A model generated the notes under the pieces. That model was not told the origin of the DNA, searched no databases, and saw only the letters and a list, made by a program, of their open reading frames with translations. A program made the position numbers and the translations under genes. Positions 18,592-28,356 of a stretch of 64,000 bases of DNA are shown here, in pieces; within the stretch, counting starts at the first letter, position 1, and each line of letters begins with the position of its first letter. Source of the DNA: Citrobacter freundii (lineage in GTDB: Bacteria > Pseudomonadota > Gammaproteobacteria > Enterobacterales > Enterobacteriaceae); contig NZ_JAALBX010000002.1 in assembly GCF_011077955.1 (NCBI RefSeq), positions 124,001-188,000 on the forward strand. Reading direction: 5' to 3'.

Positions 18592-19230
18592 ATGACAGAG
18601 GGATGCAAAGGCGTCGGGAAAAGATCACAGGCGGTCGCAGCCAAACGCGACGCTATTTTACAGGCGGGTCTGAGCGAGTTTTCGAAATATGGCGTGCACG
18701 GCGCGACGCTTGAAAACATCGCAGACATCGCAGGCGTGTCAAAAACCAATCTGCTCTATCACTTCCCTTCTAAAGATGCTTTGTATATTGCGGTGTTAAA
18801 GCAAATTCTCGCCGTCTGGCTCGCGCCGTTGCGGGCATTTCGCAGCGATATTGAGCCGCTCACCGCCATTGGCGAATACATTCGTCTCAAAATGGACGTG
18901 TCCCGGGAGCATCCGCAGGCCTCGCGGCTGTTCTGCATGGAGATGCTACAGGGCGCGCCGCTGTTGATGGGCGAACTTGCAGACGACGTCAGACCGCTGG
19001 TGGCTGAAAAGTCCGCCATCATAGCCGAGTGGGTGGCACAGAGAAAACTGGCCCCGGTCGACCCCCATCATCTGATCTTTATGATTTGGGCGACCACCCA
19101 GCACTACGCGGATTTTGCGGTGCAGGTGGAAGCGGTAACAGGCGCCAGCTTAAACGATGACGCCTTTTTCCGGCATACGGTGGAAAACGTTCAGCGTATG
19201 GTTATCGAAGGCATACGCCCGCGTTATTGA
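18592..19230 (+). CDS. rutR: TetR-family regulator RutR
   Basis: 212 aa. The helix-turn-helix TLENIADIAGVSKTNLLYHF and the rest (YIAVLKQIL, SREHPQASRLFCMEMLQGAPLLM, DPHHLIFMIWATTQHYADF) match E. coli RutR throughout. RutR senses uracil/thymine and represses rutABCDEFG and other pyrimidine-related genes. No rut gene is in the window, so it is retained without its classical operon here. Its 3' end overlaps the convergent LprI-type gene by seven bases. Confidence 0.92.
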   Translation: MTEGCKGVGKRSQAVAAKRDAILQAGLSEFSKYGVHGATLENIADIAGVSKTNLLYHFPSKDALYIAVLKQILAVWLAPLRAFRSDIEPLTAIGEYIRLKMDVSREHPQASRLFCMEMLQGAPLLMGELADDVRPLVAEKSAIIAEWVAQRKLAPVDPHHLIFMIWATTQHYADFAVQVEAVTGASLNDDAFFRHTVENVQRMVIEGIRPRY

Positions 19231-19625
19231 CTCGCCGCAGGAGGCAGCGGGCAGCTTAAATCCCCTTCGCCGCACTGCAGCAATGATTCCAGGTACGCGG
19301 TGCGCTCACGGGTTTTATCCGTCAGGCACTGGCTGTAAATCATTGGCTGAATGCTGCCGCCTTCCACGCCGGAGGCGATAAAATCACAGTCCGCGTCACG
19401 CAGTTTGATCCAGGCGTTTTGCGCATTCTTCAGGATATCGTGCTGCTGTTTGCTGGCAAGCGTAAAGACCTTTTTATAGGCGGCATTTAGCTCGCTATCT
19501 GCTTTCTTATACTCGCTTGCGGCGCACTCGTTCAGCTCCAGTTGCGTTTGCGCTTTTTCACAATCCTGCGCCAGCGCGGCGGAAGACATCAGCAGCGCGA
19601 TAACTGTTAATCCCACTCGTTTCAT
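19224..19625 (-). CDS. LprI-type (DUF1311) periplasmic protein
   Basis: 133 aa with signal peptide cut at ALAQ-DCEKAQTQ. DCEKA, LNECAASEYKKADSELNAAYK and WIKLRDADCDF are the conserved pattern of the lysozyme-inhibitor LprI N-terminal family, with six cysteines (mature part), likely disulfide-bonded. Whether it inhibits lysozyme is inference from the family. It starts just past the putA terminator, so it needs its own promoter. Confidence 0.82.
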   Translation of the reverse strand: MKRVGLTVIALLMSSAALAQDCEKAQTQLELNECAASEYKKADSELNAAYKKVFTLASKQQHDILKNAQNAWIKLRDADCDFIASGVEGGSIQPMIYSQCLTDKTRERTAYLESLLQCGEGDLSCPLPPAASQ

Positions 19626-19636
19626 AACCCATCCCC

Positions 19637-19663
19637 AAAAAAAAAGCTCCTGAAAGGAGCTTT
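19637..19663 (-). terminator. putA terminator
   Basis: AAAGCTCC and GGAGCTTT pair; read on the minus strand the stem is followed by a run of T. Confidence 0.85.
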
Positions 19664-19679
19664 GAAGAGTAGCGAAGCG

Positions 19680-22600
19680 TCAGCCAATTGTCATCAGGCT
19701 TGCGTTACCGCCCGCAGCGGCGGTGTTGACGCTGAGTGAGCGTTCAATCCACAACCGTTCCAGCAGGAGATTGGTTTCACCGCGCGCAAACCCTTGTACC
19801 GACACAATCGCGCCGTCCCGGGCCGCCACGTGCTCGCAAAGCGTACGCAACTGATCGGAATCCCCATGATAGATAACCGCATCAAAGTGCTGACTCATCA
19901 GGGCGTCTGCGCCTGCGAAATCAATTCGCGCTGCAACCGCTGAAGGCAGTTTTGCCGCCAGTTCGCGATGCAGTTTATCCTCCGGCCACAGCGCTCGGCT
20001 GGCGCTACTGGTGACGGCGGCAAGTTGCACCAGCGCATCGTCCTCATTATCCGCAAGGCACAACACCCGCTCGCGCGGTAGCAGCGTATAGGTGTTGCGC
20101 TCACCGGTAGGCCCCGGCAGAACGCGCTGAACGCCGCTTTGCGCCTGGGCGCCATACGCATCACAAACGGCTTTCAGCCCCGGGCGATTAGCCGCCCATT
20201 GCGTCAGCGCTTCATGAGGCTGCAACAGGGTAGTGCGCAGTTGGCTGTCCACCGGCAGGGTGTTGGTGCGGTTAAAGGTTGTAGTGACGGCGTTTTCCGG
20301 GCGATGCGCCAGCAGGCGATACAGATAAAGCGGGCCGCCAGCTTTCGGACCCGTGCCGGAAAGCCCTTCACCGCCAAACGGCTGCACGCCGACCACGGCC
20401 CCCACCATATTACGGTTTACATACATATTGCCGACGTGCGCGCTGCCGGTTACCTGGGCGATGGTTTCATCGATACGGGTATGTACACCCAGCGTCAGGC
20501 CATAACCCGCGGCATTAATCTGGGCGATCAAGGCTTCAAGGTTATTGCGGTTGTAGCGCACCACGTGCAGCACCGGGCCGAAGACCTCTTTTTGCAGTTC
20601 GTCGAAGCGCTCAAGTTCAATCAGGGTCGGCTTCACGAAGGTACCGCTCTGCCATTCGCGCGCATCATCCTGATGTTCACGAACCGCCTGGAATACCGGT
20701 CGGCCTTTCGCGCGCATCGCCTGGATATGCTTTTCAATATTTTCTTTAGCTTCGGCATCAATAACCGGGCCGATATCCGTGGTCAGTCGTTCCGGATTGC
20801 CCATACGGCACTCCGCCATCGCACCGCGCAGCATTGTCAGGGTGTGATCGGCAATATCTTCTTGCAGGCACAACACACGCAGCGCCGAACAGCGCTGACC
20901 GGCGCTGTCAAACGCTGAGGACACCACATCCACCACCACCTGCTCGGTCAGCGCGGATGAGTCCACGATCATGGCGTTCATCCCGCCGGTTTCAGCAATA
21001 AGCGGCGTTGGACGCCCCTGAGGGTCGAGACGGGTAGCGATACTCCGTTGTAACAGGGTTGCCACCTCGGTGGAGCCGGTAAACATCACGCCGCGCACCC
21101 GCTCATCGCCGGTCAACTGCGCGCCGACGGTTTCACCGCGACCCGGCAGTAATTGCACAACACCCGCCGGTACGCCCGCATCCAGCAGGATCCGCACGGC
21201 CATGGCTGCAATCAACGGCGTTTGCTCGGCGGGTTTCGCCAGCACACTGTTGCCTGCGGCGAGGGCGGCTGCGACCTGGCCTGTAAAAATGGCAAGCGGG
21301 AAGTTCCATGGGCTGATGCACACCACCGGGCCAAGTGGGCGATGGGTTTCGTTGTCGAAATCGTCGCGGACCTGGCCTGCGTAGTAGCGCAGAAAGTCCA
21401 CCGCTTCACGCACTTCGGCGATAGCGTTACTGAAGGTTTTCCCCGCCTCGCGCACCAGTACGCCAATCAGCGTTTGCATCTGGTCTTCCATCAGCACCGC
21501 GGCACGTTCCAGGATCGCGGCGCGCTCCTGTGGCGGAGTGGCAAACCAGATTGGCGCGTGATTTACCGCGCTTTGCAATGCCACGCTCACTTCTTGCGGG
21601 GTGGTTTCACGGGTGTAACCGACAATATCCAGCGGTTCCGCCGGGTTAACCACCGGCGTCATCTCACCGTCCTGTACGGCCTCTTCAAGCACAGGCTGCG
21701 CCAGCCATTTCTGTGAGGCGCTGTTCAGCAGGGCGGAGGAGAGCGAGGCCAGACGATGTTCATTCGCCAGATCAAGACCGGCGGAATTCGCGCGGCCATT
21801 ACCGTAAAGCTCTACCGGGCGCGGAATTTTCGGATGCGGCAGGCCGGGGATACCTTCCTGAGCGGCGAGTTTTTCCACGGCGGCAATCGGGCATGCTACC
21901 AGCTCATCAAGCGGCAAAGTCGTATCGGCGATGCGGTTAACGAAGGAGGTGTTCGCCCCGTTTTCCAGCAGGCGGCGCACCAGATAAGCCAGCAGCGTTT
22001 CATGGGTGCCCACCGGCGCGTAAATACGGCACGGACGATTGAGTTTTCCGTCCGCTACTTTACCCACCACCTGCTCATAGAGCGGTTCGCCCATGCCGTG
22101 CAGGCACTGGAACTCGTACTGGCCCGGATAATAGTTTTGCCCCGCCAGATGATAGATAGCCGATAGCGTATGGGCGTTATGCGTGGCGAACTGCGGATAA
22201 ATCAGATTCGGCACCGCCAGCAGTTTTTTGGCGCAGGCAAGATAAGAGACATCGGTATAGACCTTGCGGGTATAGACCGGATAACCTTCAAGCCCGTCGA
22301 CCTGGGCGCGCTTGATTTCGCTGTCCCAGTACGCGCCTTTAACCAGGCGGATCATCAGACGGCGGCGGCTGCGGGTAGCAAGATCAATAAGATAATCGAT
22401 AACGAACGGGCAGCGCTTCATATAAGCCTGGATCACGAAACCGATGCCATTCCAGCCGGCGAGTTCCGGTTCAAAACAGAGCTTCTCAAGCAGGTCGAGA
22501 GAGATTTCCAGGCGATCGGCTTCTTCTGCGTCGATGTTAATCCCGATATCATACTGGCGCGCCAGCAGCGTCAGAGATTTCAGGCGCGGATAAAGCTCTT

Positions 22601-23642
22601 CCATAACGCGATCGTACTGGGCGCGGCTGTAACGCGGATGCAGCGCCGAAAGCTTGATGGAAATCCCCGGGCCTTCATAAATGCCCCGGCCATTGGAGGC
22701 TTTCCCAATGGCATGAATGGCCTGCTGATAGGACACCATATACGCCTGGGCGTCGGCGGCGGTAAGCGCGGCCTCGCCAAGCATATCGTAAGAGTAACGG
22801 AAACCTTTCTCTTCCAGTTTGCGGGCATTCGCCAGCGCTTCGGCAATGGTTTCGCCGGTCACGAACTGCTCGCCCATCAGACGCATCGCCATATCCACGC
22901 CTTTGCGGATAAGCGGTTCGCCGCTCTTACCGATGATACGGTTCAGGGAGCGCGACAGGTTTTCTTCGTTATGGGTAGAGACGAGGCGACCGGTAAACAA
23001 CAGCCCCCAGGTGGCGGCGTTCACAAACAGTGACGGGCTGCGGCCAATATGGGATTGCCAGTTGCCGTTACTGATTTTGTCGCGAATAAGCGCGTCGCGC
23101 GTGGCTTTATCGGGAATACGCAGTAACGCTTCCGCCAGACACATCAGGGCTACGCCCTCCTGGGAAGAGAGCGAGAATTCCTGCAACAGGCTTTGCACCA
23201 TCCCGGCGCGTCCGGTGGCGGTTTTCTGGTTACGCAGTTTGTCTGCCAGTTTCCAGGCCAGTTGATGGGTCTGGGCTGAGACTTCCGGCGACAGACGTGC
23301 CTGTTCCAGTAGCATGGGAACAGCATCCGTTTCCGGACGACGCCAGGCGGCGGTAATGGCCGCGCGATTGACCGACTGCGGCAGGATCTGTTCAGCGAAT
23401 TCCAGAAATGGCTGGTGGTTTTCATCGCCGCTGGCGCTGGTGTTTTCTTCGCTCTCGTTAGCGGCACCCGCGAGCAGGGCAGGGAGTTCCGGTAACGTAT
23501 CGTTATTTTCCAGCCGTTCGAGATAGTTGAAGATGGCTTGTTTAATTAGCCAGTGGGGTGTGCGATCGATTTTCGAGGCGGCAGATTTAATGCGCTCCCG
23601 CGTCGCGTCATCCAGTTTAACGCCCATGGTGGTCGTGCCCAT
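19680..23642 (-). CDS. putA: Proline dehydrogenase / P5C dehydrogenase / put repressor
   Basis: 1320 aa, same length as E. coli PutA. Residues 1-47 (MGTTTMGVKLDDATRERIKS) form the ribbon-helix-helix DNA-binding domain; the proline dehydrogenase barrel spans roughly 260-570; the aldehyde dehydrogenase part (about 650-1130) has GQRCSALR with the catalytic Cys; a C-terminal domain follows. It oxidises proline to glutamate at the membrane and represses putA/putP when proline is low. The start at 23642 with GGGAG upstream gives the standard N-terminus; 69 extra in-frame bases upstream are not coding by homology. Confidence 0.97.
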   Translation of the reverse strand: MGTTTMGVKLDDATRERIKSAASKIDRTPHWLIKQAIFNYLERLENNDTLPELPALLAGAANESEENTSASGDENHQPFLEFAEQILPQSVNRAAITAAWRRPETDAVPMLLEQARLSPEVSAQTHQLAWKLADKLRNQKTATGRAGMVQSLLQEFSLSSQEGVALMCLAEALLRIPDKATRDALIRDKISNGNWQSHIGRSPSLFVNAATWGLLFTGRLVSTHNEENLSRSLNRIIGKSGEPLIRKGVDMAMRLMGEQFVTGETIAEALANARKLEEKGFRYSYDMLGEAALTAADAQAYMVSYQQAIHAIGKASNGRGIYEGPGISIKLSALHPRYSRAQYDRVMEELYPRLKSLTLLARQYDIGINIDAEEADRLEISLDLLEKLCFEPELAGWNGIGFVIQAYMKRCPFVIDYLIDLATRSRRRLMIRLVKGAYWDSEIKRAQVDGLEGYPVYTRKVYTDVSYLACAKKLLAVPNLIYPQFATHNAHTLSAIYHLAGQNYYPGQYEFQCLHGMGEPLYEQVVGKVADGKLNRPCRIYAPVGTHETLLAYLVRRLLENGANTSFVNRIADTTLPLDELVACPIAAVEKLAAQEGIPGLPHPKIPRPVELYGNGRANSAGLDLANEHRLASLSSALLNSASQKWLAQPVLEEAVQDGEMTPVVNPAEPLDIVGYTRETTPQEVSVALQSAVNHAPIWFATPPQERAAILERAAVLMEDQMQTLIGVLVREAGKTFSNAIAEVREAVDFLRYYAGQVRDDFDNETHRPLGPVVCISPWNFPLAIFTGQVAAALAAGNSVLAKPAEQTPLIAAMAVRILLDAGVPAGVVQLLPGRGETVGAQLTGDERVRGVMFTGSTEVATLLQRSIATRLDPQGRPTPLIAETGGMNAMIVDSSALTEQVVVDVVSSAFDSAGQRCSALRVLCLQEDIADHTLTMLRGAMAECRMGNPERLTTDIGPVIDAEAKENIEKHIQAMRAKGRPVFQAVREHQDDAREWQSGTFVKPTLIELERFDELQKEVFGPVLHVVRYNRNNLEALIAQINAAGYGLTLGVHTRIDETIAQVTGSAHVGNMYVNRNMVGAVVGVQPFGGEGLSGTGPKAGGPLYLYRLLAHRPENAVTTTFNRTNTLPVDSQLRTTLLQPHEALTQWAANRPGLKAVCDAYGAQAQSGVQRVLPGPTGERNTYTLLPRERVLCLADNEDDALVQLAAVTSSASRALWPEDKLHRELAAKLPSAVAARIDFAGADALMSQHFDAVIYHGDSDQLRTLCEHVAARDGAIVSVQGFARGETNLLLERLWIERSLSVNTAAAGGNASLMTIG

Positions 23643-23704
23643 GTTGTTAACTCCCGTATTTAACTTGTGCTGTTTTGTAATCAAGTACCGGCAATATCCA
23701 TCAT

Positions 23705-23881
23705 GTTGCAACTTTGTGCAACCATGTTAAATGTGACTTAGATAGCAAGCTAAAAAATGAATGAATTGTTAAATAAGAAAACGCGATGATCGCAAACACG
23801 ATTGACGCTGTAGCCTAAGAAATACGGCATGCTTAACACTTTTTCGAGGTGCAACCGTGAAAAAGCGTGAGCGAGTGCAAC
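23705..23881. promoter_or_regulatory. put control region with PutA operators
   Basis: The 425-bp divergent putA/putP gap holds four exact GTTGCA/TGCAAC sites, the known PutA recognition sequence: 23705-23710 (part of palindromic GTTGCAAC), 23717-23722, 23850-23855 and 23876-23881. They form two pairs, one near each gene side, as expected for repression of both promoters. Confidence 0.75.
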
Positions 23882-24067
23882 CTCTGAAAATAACGTGCAA
23901 TTTCTGGGGTGAATTTGTTGTGAATGAGGTGTTAAATCGATTGTGAATAAAAACCGCATACGGCAGGATACTGCTCCTTAAAGACTGATGATAACGAAGC
24001 TGCTGCGTTCCGGTAGCCAATAAACGTGCGGTATTAGCCGTCCGTAATCCCATTTGGAGAGATTTGC

Positions 24068-25576
24068 ATGACAACAAGCACACCGATGGTGGTGACTTTC
24101 CTGGTTTATATTTTTGGCATGATATTGATAGGGTTTATCGCCTGGCGTTCAACCAAAAACTTTGATGACTACATCCTTGGCGGCCGTAGTCTGGGAAGCG
24201 TGGTCACGGCGCTGTCAGCAGGGGCATCAGACATGTCCGGCTGGTTATTAATGGGCCTGCCGGGGGCGGTGTTCATCTCTGGCATTTCGGAAAGCTGGAT
24301 TGCCATCGGCCTGACGGTCGGGGCATGGATCAACTGGAAACTGGTAGCAGGGCGTCTGCGTGTTCATACCGAATACAACAATAACGCGTTGACCTTACCG
24401 GACTATTTCACCAGCCGTTTTGAAGATAAGAGCCGTGCGCTGCGTATTATTTCGGCGGTGGTGATTCTGCTGTTTTTCACTATCTATTGCGCCTCCGGCA
24501 TTGTTGCTGGCGCTCGCCTGTTTGAAAGCACCTTCGGGATGAGTTACGAAACGGCATTGTGGGCAGGTGCGGCGGCAACCATTCTTTATACCTTTATCGG
24601 CGGGTTCCTGGCTGTTAGCTGGACCGACACCGTACAGGCAAGCTTAATGATTTTCGCGCTGATCCTCACGCCTGTTATCGTGATTTTCGCGGTAGGCGGC
24701 CTCGGTGATTCGCTGGAAGTGATCAGGCAAAAAAGCATTGAGAATGTCGATATGCTGAAAGGCCTGAATATGGTGGCGATTATTTCCCTGATGGGCTGGG
24801 GCCTCGGCTACTTCGGTCAGCCGCACATTCTGGCGCGCTTTATGGCGGCAGACTCCCACCACACCATTGTTCACGCCCGCCGCATTAGTATGGCGTGGAT
24901 GATCCTGTGTCTGGCAGGCGCTGTGGCGGTAGGTTTCTTCGGCATCGCCTACTTTAACAATAACCCATCGCTTGCCGCCTCGGTTAACCAGAACAGTGAG
25001 CGCGTATTTATTGAACTGACGCAGATCCTGTTTAACCCATGGATAGCCGGTCTTCTACTGTCAGCGATTCTGGCGGCGGTAATGTCTACCCTGAGCTGCC
25101 AGTTACTGGTGTGCTCAAGCGCCATTACGGAAGATTTGTATAAAGCTTTCTTTCGCAAAAACGCCAGCCAGCGTGAACTGGTATGGGTGGGGCGCTTTAT
25201 GGTGCTGGCCGTTGCGCTGGTGGCCATTGCCCTGGCATCGAACCCGGAAAACCGCGTACTGGGTCTGGTAAGCTACGCCTGGGCAGGTTTTGGCGCCGCG
25301 TTTGGCCCGGTGGTGCTGTTCTCGGTAATGTGGTCGCGTATGACCCGCAACGGCGCGCTGGCAGGTATGATCATTGGCGCGGTAACTGTTATTGTCTGGA
25401 AACAGTTCGCGTGGTTCTCGCTTTATGAAATCATTCCGGGCTTTATCTTTGCGAGCCTGGGTATTGTGGTGGTGAGCCTGATGGGTAAAGCGCCATCCTC
25501 AACCATGCTCAAACGCTTTGAGAAAGCCGATGAGGTCTACCACACCCCTGCGCCGACTAAAGCGCACGCGCAATAA
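24068..25576 (+). CDS. putP: Sodium/proline symporter
   Basis: 502 aa, SSS family, 13 membrane segments, same length and sequence pattern as E. coli PutP (FDDYILGGRSLGSVVTALSAGASDMSGWLLMGLPG; ILAAVMSTLSCQLLV). Imports proline for PutA, encoded divergently. Ends with the terminator at 25593. Confidence 0.97.
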   Translation: MTTSTPMVVTFLVYIFGMILIGFIAWRSTKNFDDYILGGRSLGSVVTALSAGASDMSGWLLMGLPGAVFISGISESWIAIGLTVGAWINWKLVAGRLRVHTEYNNNALTLPDYFTSRFEDKSRALRIISAVVILLFFTIYCASGIVAGARLFESTFGMSYETALWAGAAATILYTFIGGFLAVSWTDTVQASLMIFALILTPVIVIFAVGGLGDSLEVIRQKSIENVDMLKGLNMVAIISLMGWGLGYFGQPHILARFMAADSHHTIVHARRISMAWMILCLAGAVAVGFFGIAYFNNNPSLAASVNQNSERVFIELTQILFNPWIAGLLLSAILAAVMSTLSCQLLVCSSAITEDLYKAFFRKNASQRELVWVGRFMVLAVALVAIALASNPENRVLGLVSYAWAGFGAAFGPVVLFSVMWSRMTRNGALAGMIIGAVTVIVWKQFAWFSLYEIIPGFIFASLGIVVVSLMGKAPSSTMLKRFEKADEVYHTPAPTKAHAQ

Positions 25577-25592
25577 GTCATAATGAAGACAA

Positions 25593-25620
25593 TCAGCCGG
25601 GTTTCCCGGCTGATTTTTTG
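25593..25620 (+). terminator. putP terminator
   Basis: TCAGCCGGG-ttt-CCCGGCTGA followed by TTTTTT. Confidence 0.9.
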
Positions 25621-25733
25621 ACCAATAGTCCCTTCTTTCCCCGCTGCGTTTCGGCAAATTGTCGCAATTTCTCACGATTTACCCATAAATTTTTTGTATG
25701 ACTATATGATTGAAATAAATCTGTAAAATTTCT

Positions 25734-25749
25734 CTGTCATAACTGTCAC
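25734..25749. promoter_or_regulatory. Pho-box-like repeat upstream of phoH
   Basis: CTGTCAT-aa-CTGTCAC: two copies of the PhoB half-site, but 9 bp apart (start to start) instead of the usual 11. It is about 410 bp upstream of phoH in a 580-bp gap with no convincing gene. phoH belongs to the phosphate regulon in E. coli. Confidence 0.5.
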
Positions 25750-26156
25750 ATCGCCGGGTTTGCGCTATCGTTGTAAATAAGTAAAAAAATTGTTGTAGTT
25801 ATGCTAATTTTTAGTTTAAAGATGGCGTGTGCGGTAGTTCCCGGTTGTGAACCTGGATTCACTATGGAGATCGCGAATGACAGCGTCCTGTACTGGACAA
25901 ACCTTACAACAACGTTTGACTCCCTCACCGGGTGAACCCTCTCCCGGTCGCGCTTTCTTCACCATTAACTTTCCCGAATTTGAATGTTTAACCGATGTTA
26001 TTGATGCGGCGGGTAAGGCGTTTGCGTTGACCCGACGTATCACTCTAACCGGCAGTCTATGGCTTACAAGGAAGCCAAACCTCATATGTTCGTGCGCATC
26101 AACGCGCGCTTTAGGGCGTCGCGTAATATGTAAACCAACTATTCAAGGTGCCATCC

Positions 26157-26945
26157 ATGGGAAGACAAAAAGCAGTGATCAAAGCTCGTCGCGAAGCAAA
26201 ACGTGTGCTGAGACGCGACTCACGTAGCCATAAACAACGTGAAGAAGAATCGGTCACCTCGCTTGTGCAAATGAGTGGTGTTGAATCTATTGGGATGGCG
26301 CGAGAAGGTCGCGACGCCTCGCCAATAGTGGCGCGCACCGACGCGCAGGAGCTTTACCTCAACGCCATTGAGAATAAGAAATTGATATTCGCCACTGGCG
26401 AAGCCGGATGCGGCAAGACGTTTATCAGCGCGGCTAAAGCCGCAGAGGCCCTGATCCATAAGGATGTCGACAGGATTATCGTGACCCGCCCGGTATTACA
26501 GGCCGACGAAGATCTCGGCTTTTTGCCCGGCGACATCTCCGAGAAGTTTGCCCCGTATTTTCGCCCCGTCTATGACGTGCTGGTGAAACGCCTCGGCGCA
26601 TCCTTTATGCAGTACTGCCTGCGACCGGAGATTGGTAAGGTTGAGATCGCGCCCTTTGCTTACATGCGCGGTCGTACCTTTGAGAATGCGGTGGTGATTC
26701 TGGACGAGGCTCAGAACGTCACAGCGGCCCAAATGAAAATGTTTTTAACCCGCCTCGGGGAAAACGTCACGGTTATCGTCAATGGCGATATCACCCAGTG
26801 TGATTTGCCATCTGGAGTCCGCTCAGGATTGAGCGATGCGCTCGAACGTTTTGATGATGATGAAATGATTAGCGTAGTGCGCTTTAGCAAAGAGGATTGT
26901 GTGCGTTCGGCCCTGTGCCAGCGTACGCTGCTCGCCTACGGCTAA
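26157..26945 (+). CDS. phoH: PhoH-family ATPase
   Basis: 262 aa. Basic N-terminus (MGRQKAVIKARREAKRVLRR), Walker A GEAGCGKT at 81-88, Walker B VVILDEAQN. Phosphate-starvation-induced ATPase with predicted RNA-related function. The ATG at 26157 has AAGGTG upstream; a GTG three codons earlier is also in frame, with a TAA upstream of that closing the frame. E. coli has efeUOB between putP and phoH; these are absent here. Confidence 0.93.
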   Translation: MGRQKAVIKARREAKRVLRRDSRSHKQREEESVTSLVQMSGVESIGMAREGRDASPIVARTDAQELYLNAIENKKLIFATGEAGCGKTFISAAKAAEALIHKDVDRIIVTRPVLQADEDLGFLPGDISEKFAPYFRPVYDVLVKRLGASFMQYCLRPEIGKVEIAPFAYMRGRTFENAVVILDEAQNVTAAQMKMFLTRLGENVTVIVNGDITQCDLPSGVRSGLSDALERFDDDEMISVVRFSKEDCVRSALCQRTLLAYG

Positions 26946-26974
26946 CGCTTTTGCTTACTGAATCTATTTAATAC

Positions 26975-27000
26975 ATAAACCCGCGTTATCGCGGGTTTAT
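26975..27000. terminator. Bidirectional terminator phoH/dcu
   Basis: ATAAACCCGCG-ttat-CGCGGGTTTAT, a perfect 11-bp stem between convergent genes. Confidence 0.85.
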
Positions 27001-27012
27001 CGTTGTTACGTA

Positions 27013-28356
27013 TTAGAACAGCACGGATACCAGCAGGTAACTTGCCAAACATGCGCAGCTCACCCCAATCAGGCCGGGAATAATAAAGCTGTGGTTGATG
27101 ATAAATTTCCCGATGCGGGTGGTGCCGGAACGGTCGAATCCGATACAGGCCAAATCGCTTGGGTATGTCGGCAGGACAAAGTAGCCGTAAGAAGCCGGGA
27201 AAAACGCAATCAGCATTTTAGGCTCAACGCCCAGCATCAGGCCCATCGGTGCCACCGCGGTTAACGCCGCCGCCTGGCTGTTCACCAGTTTTGATACCAG
27301 GAACAACACCAGTGCATAGGTCCACGGCTGGCTTTTCACGACGCCTTCCAGAGCGATTTTCAACTCTTCGAGGTGGGCCTGGAAGAACGTATCACTCATC
27401 CATGCGACGCCAAACACTGAGAAAATCGCCACCATCCCTGCTTTAAACACCGCGCCGCTGGAAATTGAGGCGGGATTAACCTTACAGACGATCAGCATCA
27501 CCGCACCGGCAATCAACATCATCATCTGAATAACGAGGTTCATAGAAAGGGGTTTCATCACGCCTTTGACTTCAAAGGCCGGACGCAAATCCTGCACCGC
27601 ACCCAGCAATACCACTACCAGAATGCCTGCAAAGAAAATCCAGGTCGACCACCAGGCCTGTTTCGGGAATACCTGGTTCATCAAGGTTTCTGTGGAACCA
27701 AAGATAAATTCGCGCTGTTTAGGATCTTTGATTTTTTCCTGGAATTCCTGGTCGTCCTCAAGGTTTTTACCGCGACGCAGACTCCACAGGGCTGCAATCA
27801 GGACGCCGAAAAGCGAGGCCGGGACGGATACCGCCAAAATCTCCAGAATGCCGAACGCCTGACCCACACCGTGGTTCGCCGCAATAATCGACACCAGTGA
27901 AACCACCGCGACGGACACCGGCGAGGCGGTGATGGCCATTTGCGAGGCGATGGACGCCACCGCCATAGGGCGTTCCGGGCGAATGCCTTTTTTAAGCGCG
28001 ATATCGGCGATAATCGGGAACATGGTGTAAACCACATGACCGGTGCCACACAGGAAAGTAAGCGTCCAGGTGGTGAACGGGGCGAGCAAGGTAATATGCT
28101 GCGGATGGCGGCGCAGCAATTTTTCCGCGAACTGCATCATGACGTTAAGCCCGCCTGCGGTTTGCAGCGTCGCAGCGCAGCCAATCACCGCCAGGATGGT
28201 CAACATAACATCGACCGGCGGTTTCCCCGGTTCAAGCCCGAAAATAAAGGTGAGAATAAATAAACCAATGCCGCTAATGAGGCCCAGTCCCATACCGCCG
28301 AAGCGGGTGCCTACCAATAGACAAAGAATAATGACAATAAACTCGACGGTAATCAT
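27013..28356 (-). CDS. Anaerobic C4-dicarboxylate transporter, DcuA/DcuB family
   Basis: 447 aa, 10-12 membrane segments. Family motifs EPGKPPVDVMLTILAV, LCGTGHVVYTMFPII, ASQMAITASPVSVAVVSL, LVNSQAAALTAVAP and PTYPSDLACIGFDRSGTTRIG are all present. Exchanges or imports fumarate, malate, aspartate and succinate. The start at 28356 with AAGGATT upstream removes 18 non-conserved residues. The overall pattern resembles DcuB somewhat, but a two-component DcuSR pair or fumarase is not adjacent, so I do not assign A or B. Confidence 0.9.
   Translation of the reverse strand: MITVEFIVIILCLLVGTRFGGMGLGLISGIGLFILTFIFGLEPGKPPVDVMLTILAVIGCAATLQTAGGLNVMMQFAEKLLRRHPQHITLLAPFTTWTLTFLCGTGHVVYTMFPIIADIALKKGIRPERPMAVASIASQMAITASPVSVAVVSLVSIIAANHGVGQAFGILEILAVSVPASLFGVLIAALWSLRRGKNLEDDQEFQEKIKDPKQREFIFGSTETLMNQVFPKQAWWSTWIFFAGILVVVLLGAVQDLRPAFEVKGVMKPLSMNLVIQMMMLIAGAVMLIVCKVNPASISSGAVFKAGMVAIFSVFGVAWMSDTFFQAHLEELKIALEGVVKSQPWTYALVLFLVSKLVNSQAAALTAVAPMGLMLGVEPKMLIAFFPASYGYFVLPTYPSDLACIGFDRSGTTRIGKFIINHSFIIPGLIGVSCACLASYLLVSVLF

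Noticed and set aside
22170-23033. 287-codon plus-strand ORF inside putA
   Set aside because: Fully antisense to putA, which is certain by homology.
25847-26227. 126-codon ORF upstream of and overlapping phoH
   Set aside because: It overlaps phoH in another frame, is low in hydrophobic-core pattern, and resembles no family I know. It could be a decayed leader but is not supported.
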